Of a stretch of 47,585 nucleotides of DNA, positions 46,101 through 47,585 are shown piece after piece. Positions within the stretch are counted from its first letter, which is position 1. Every line of letters starts with the position of its first letter. Both the position numbers and the translations under genes were made by a program. Source of the DNA: Gammaproteobacteria bacterium (GTDB lineage: Bacteria; Pseudomonadota; Gammaproteobacteria; Pseudomonadales; Pseudohongiellaceae); NCBI GenBank assembly GCA_030831125.1, contig JAURLQ010000038.1:1-47585 (forward strand). Reading direction: 5' to 3'. The notes beneath the pieces were generated by a model. It was not told the origin of the DNA. It did not search any database and saw only the letters and a program-made list of their open reading frames with translations.

Positions 46101-46304
46101 ATCGGCCTGAATGTAGCAGACCGGATTTCCATTGCATTCAGTGCTTCAGAAGCGCTTTCAAGGGCGATTGAGGCACATGCCGAATATATCAGCCGGGAAA
46201 CACTTGCGACTGAACTGAAGCAGCTGGAAGACAGTGAGCGATTTACCGGTTTCGACATCGATGAGCACACACTGAAACTGAACATTGCAAAGGTTGCCGG
46301 ATAA
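43158..46304 (+). CDS. ileS: Isoleucyl-tRNA synthetase (long, IleRS2-like)
   Basis: Class I synthetase charging tRNA-Ile, with an editing domain. The HIGH motif appears as HHGH at residues 59-62 within GPPFATGLPHHGHLVG, and KMSKR is at 598-602. The GTTP-type editing signature reads WTTTPWTLPSNLGL. The GTG start at 43158 is preceded by AGGAG five bases upstream and gives 1048 residues. An open reading frame continues upstream to 42921 but runs through the attenuator and lacks IleRS similarity. Length, N-terminal motifs and the apparent lack of a C-terminal zinc finger indicate the IleRS2 type, known for low sensitivity to mupirocin. The gene follows a predicted Ile-responsive attenuator and is 30 bp from a DAHP synthase gene. 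Confidence 0.95.
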   Translation: MTEATESSNNDSFSFVQAEHDVLRLWSENNTFQQSLDQTRDCPPYIFYDGPPFATGLPHHGHLVGSTLKDIIPRYYTMQGYYVQRRFGWDCHGLPIEHEIDKSLGMSSQQAVEKLGIKGYNDECRKIVQRFTAEWQKTITRIGRWVDFENDYKTMDPSFMESVWWVMQQLWNKGLIYQGVKVVPFSTALGTVLSNFEAGSNYQDVQDPAVTVLFRLRDEDAYMAAWTTTPWTLPSNLGLCVNANIEYSLVRDRETGKLIYLASARLEQLGKNREYEVESTCSGAELIGKRYEPLFPYFSDLAAEGAFTVFADDYVSTESGTGIVHQAPAFGEDDFRVMQGNGVKTVVCPIDFEGKFTSEVPDFAGVYVKDADKALIKRLKEEGKLLLQETIVHAYPFCPRSDTPIIYRTIPSWYVKVEQMRERLVANNQQINWVPEHIRNGRMGNWLQGAIDWCISRNRYWGTPLPIWINDVTGNSVCIGSIAELQDFTGVLAGDLHREFVDELTFTRDGEEGVYRRIPEVLDCWFESGSMPYAQLHYPFENQKLFEAGFPAEYIAEGLDQTRGWFYTLLVLSTALFDKPSFKNVIVNGIVMAEDGKKMSKRLQNYTPPDVLMEEYGADALRLYLINSGLVKAEEQRFADSGVKDMVRRALLPWYNSFKFLQTYAEIDNWQAAADATPSGNITDQWILSRLQSLLTNVETEMAGYRLYNVVPALFEFIEELTNWYIRLNRSRFWVEGMTVDKSAAYQTLYQTLHGLTVGMAPFAPFLAEHLYQQLLPLGPGGSDAPSSVHLCKYPKPQGSLIQPVLEAAVSRMQNIILLGRQKRNQVKIKTKVPLSCLTIIHEDQEMLDEISRLETYIRGELNVKTINYSTAEDLYIRLYAKPNSPVLGKRLGKNFGHFRKLIEGLGSKQLKALQDCGELALESENFTAEDILVFREALPGTDALSNRFISIDMNCQLDQDLINEGLAREVVSRIQKTRKDIGLNVADRISIAFSASEALSRAIEAHAEYISRETLATELKQLEDSERFTGFDIDEHTLKLNIAKVAG

Positions 46305-46334
46305 GACCCGGCACCTATCCAGAGAAGAAGGCAA

Positions 46335-47429
46335 ATGAATACCCAAGCGAATAACACAAATACCGGTAAAACAGACGATACACGCATAGTTGAAATGAAA
46401 GAGCTGCTGCCACCAGCACAGCTCATCAGGGAATTCCCGATCACACCCGAGGCCACTGCCACAGTACTCAAATTCCGCAGTGCCATTCAGCAAATCCTCC
46501 GGGGTGAGGACGACCGTCTGCTGGTTATAGCCGGCCCCTGTTCGATTCATGATCCTGAAGCGGCGCTGGATTATGCATCCCGGCTCAAACCGCTGATCAG
46601 CGCCTATGAAAAGGACCTCTGTATCATCATGCGGGTCTATTTCGAAAAACCGCGCACTACTGTTGGCTGGAAAGGCCTGATCAATGATCCGGGACTGGAC
46701 AACAGTTTCCGCATCAACGATGGGCTCAGGCTTGCGCGTAACCTGCTGCTGCAGCTGGCAAACCAGGGTGTTGCGGCTGGTACCGAGTATCTCGACCTGA
46801 TCAGCCCCCAGTACATAGCGGACCTCATTTCCTGGGGAGCCATCGGCGCAAGGACTACAGAGTCACAATGCCATCGTGAACTGGCCTCAGGCCTTTCTTG
46901 CCCTGTGGGCTTCAAGAATGGCACCAGTGGCAATACCCAGATTGCGATTGATGCCGTAGGGTCTGCAGCACATCCGCATCATTTTCTTTCAGTAACCAAG
47001 GAAGGCCATTCAGCCATTTTCCAGACTGCCGGAAATCCGGACTGTCATTTGATACTTCGGGGAGGCAAACACCCCAATTATGATCCGGAAAGCATCAGTG
47101 ATGCCGTAAACAAGCTTGAAAAAGCAGGCCTGCCAACTGGTGTGCTGGTCGATTGCAGCCATGCCAATTCAGGAAAGGATCATGTGCGTCAGGCCACGGT
47201 GTGCAGGGATCTTGCCGGGCAGATCGCTTCGGGCAACCACCATATCGCAGGCTTGATGCTGGAAAGCCATCTTGTCGGAGGCAGCCAGAAACTGATCGAG
47301 GGCCAAAAACCCATGTACGGACAGAGTATTACGGATGCCTGTATGGATTGGGATACTACGGATGTACTTCTGGGTGAGCTTGCAGAAGCTGTGCAACAGC
47401 GCAGATCTGCCCAGTCAAGCCTTGGGTAG
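46335..47429 (+). CDS. 3-deoxy-7-phosphoheptulonate (DAHP) synthase, class I
   Basis: Condenses phosphoenolpyruvate and erythrose-4-phosphate, the first step of aromatic amino-acid synthesis. It belongs to the AroF/AroG/AroH group. Motifs are IAGPCSIHDPEAALDYA near residue 65, GAIGARTTESQ, CPVGFKNGTSG, ILRGGKHPNYD and VDCSHANSGK, with the metal-binding Cys in AGPCS and the His and Glu residues in the expected places. The length of 364 residues is normal. AGAAGAAGG precedes the ATG. Only 30 bp separate it from ileS and no terminator is seen between, so co-transcription is likely. Phe, Tyr or Trp feedback type cannot be assigned from sequence, so no aroF/G/H symbol is given. Confidence 0.94.
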   Translation: MNTQANNTNTGKTDDTRIVEMKELLPPAQLIREFPITPEATATVLKFRSAIQQILRGEDDRLLVIAGPCSIHDPEAALDYASRLKPLISAYEKDLCIIMRVYFEKPRTTVGWKGLINDPGLDNSFRINDGLRLARNLLLQLANQGVAAGTEYLDLISPQYIADLISWGAIGARTTESQCHRELASGLSCPVGFKNGTSGNTQIAIDAVGSAAHPHHFLSVTKEGHSAIFQTAGNPDCHLILRGGKHPNYDPESISDAVNKLEKAGLPTGVLVDCSHANSGKDHVRQATVCRDLAGQIASGNHHIAGLMLESHLVGGSQKLIEGQKPMYGQSITDACMDWDTTDVLLGELAEAVQQRRSAQSSLG

Positions 47430-47533
47430 CCAAATCAGTAAGGGGCCGTCCCTGTGAAAATCTCATCCTTCGAGACTGGTCACGCTCATCCTTAACCGAA
47501 TATGTCTGATTCTGGACTCATGATGCATACAAA

Positions 47534-47584
47534 CCCACAAGGAAGTGGGGAACCCCGCCATCCATGACGGGGCTGCATCCTTCC
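47534..47584. repeat. Tandem hairpins at the window edge, possible IS200/IS605-type end or structured element
   Basis: CCCAC-N6-GTGGG (47534-47549) is followed at once by CCCCG-N10-CGGGG (47553-47572), and an outer GGAAG (47541-47545) can pair with CTTCC (47580-47584). GTGGGGAACCCCG resembles the hairpin near the right end of IS200/IS605 elements, but no tnpA or tnpB is in the window. The sequence stops before its nature is clear. It could also be a REP-like element or a terminator of a gene outside. Confidence 0.35.
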
Positions 47585-47585
47585 C

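Overview
The window looks like chromosome from a chemolithoautotrophic or facultatively autotrophic gammaproteobacterium. The bamD / rluD-pgeF-clpB block has the usual gammaproteobacterial order. About 12 kb are devoted to dissolved inorganic carbon (DIC) uptake. Base composition looks moderate by eye (not computed). No rRNA, tRNA, CRISPR array or intact mobile element was seen.

Positions 60-14,400 form a DIC island. ppx and an OxyR-like LysR regulator lie on the minus strand. Divergent from them is a plus-strand pair, a beta-carbonic anhydrase and a BicA-type SulP bicarbonate transporter, closed by an intrinsic terminator. Converging on it is a five-gene minus-strand operon: a NuoM-like subunit, DabA (DUF2309), a DabB/NuoL-like subunit and two more NuoM/N-like subunits. 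This is an enlarged version of the DabAB 'vectorial carbonic anhydrase'. The carbonic anhydrase and DAB promoters share one composite motif with identical spacing, TCCTATCA-N8-GGAATTGC-N16-(-10). This links both uptake modules to one regulator, most simply the LysR protein, which lacks the peroxide-sensing cysteine of true OxyR.

Positions 14,400-22,440 hold housekeeping genes: clpB with a clear sigma-32 promoter, pgeF, rluD, divergent bamD, an AGCS sodium:amino-acid symporter and a purine-type phosphoribosyltransferase.

Positions 22,550-30,662 are an Anbu locus: the proteasome-like Anbu peptidase, an alpha-E protein, a circularly permuted ATP-grasp protein and a large transglutaminase-DUF2126 protein. 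zwf overlaps the 3' end of the transglutaminase gene.

Positions 30,663-42,570 are a compact six-gene glycogen operon on the minus strand, malQ-glgB-glgX-glgP-glgC-glgA. It abuts zwf tail to tail with no spacer. It suggests storage of fixed carbon and its release into glucose-6-phosphate and pentose-phosphate metabolism.

Positions 42,571-47,585 carry ileS (long, IleRS2-like) and a DAHP synthase gene. Upstream of ileS is what appears to be a complete ribosome-mediated attenuator: a 20-codon leader peptide with three consecutive Ile codons, mutually exclusive hairpins and a terminator with a nine-U tract. I regard this attenuator and the shared DIC promoter motif as the two most notable unlabelled signals in the window.
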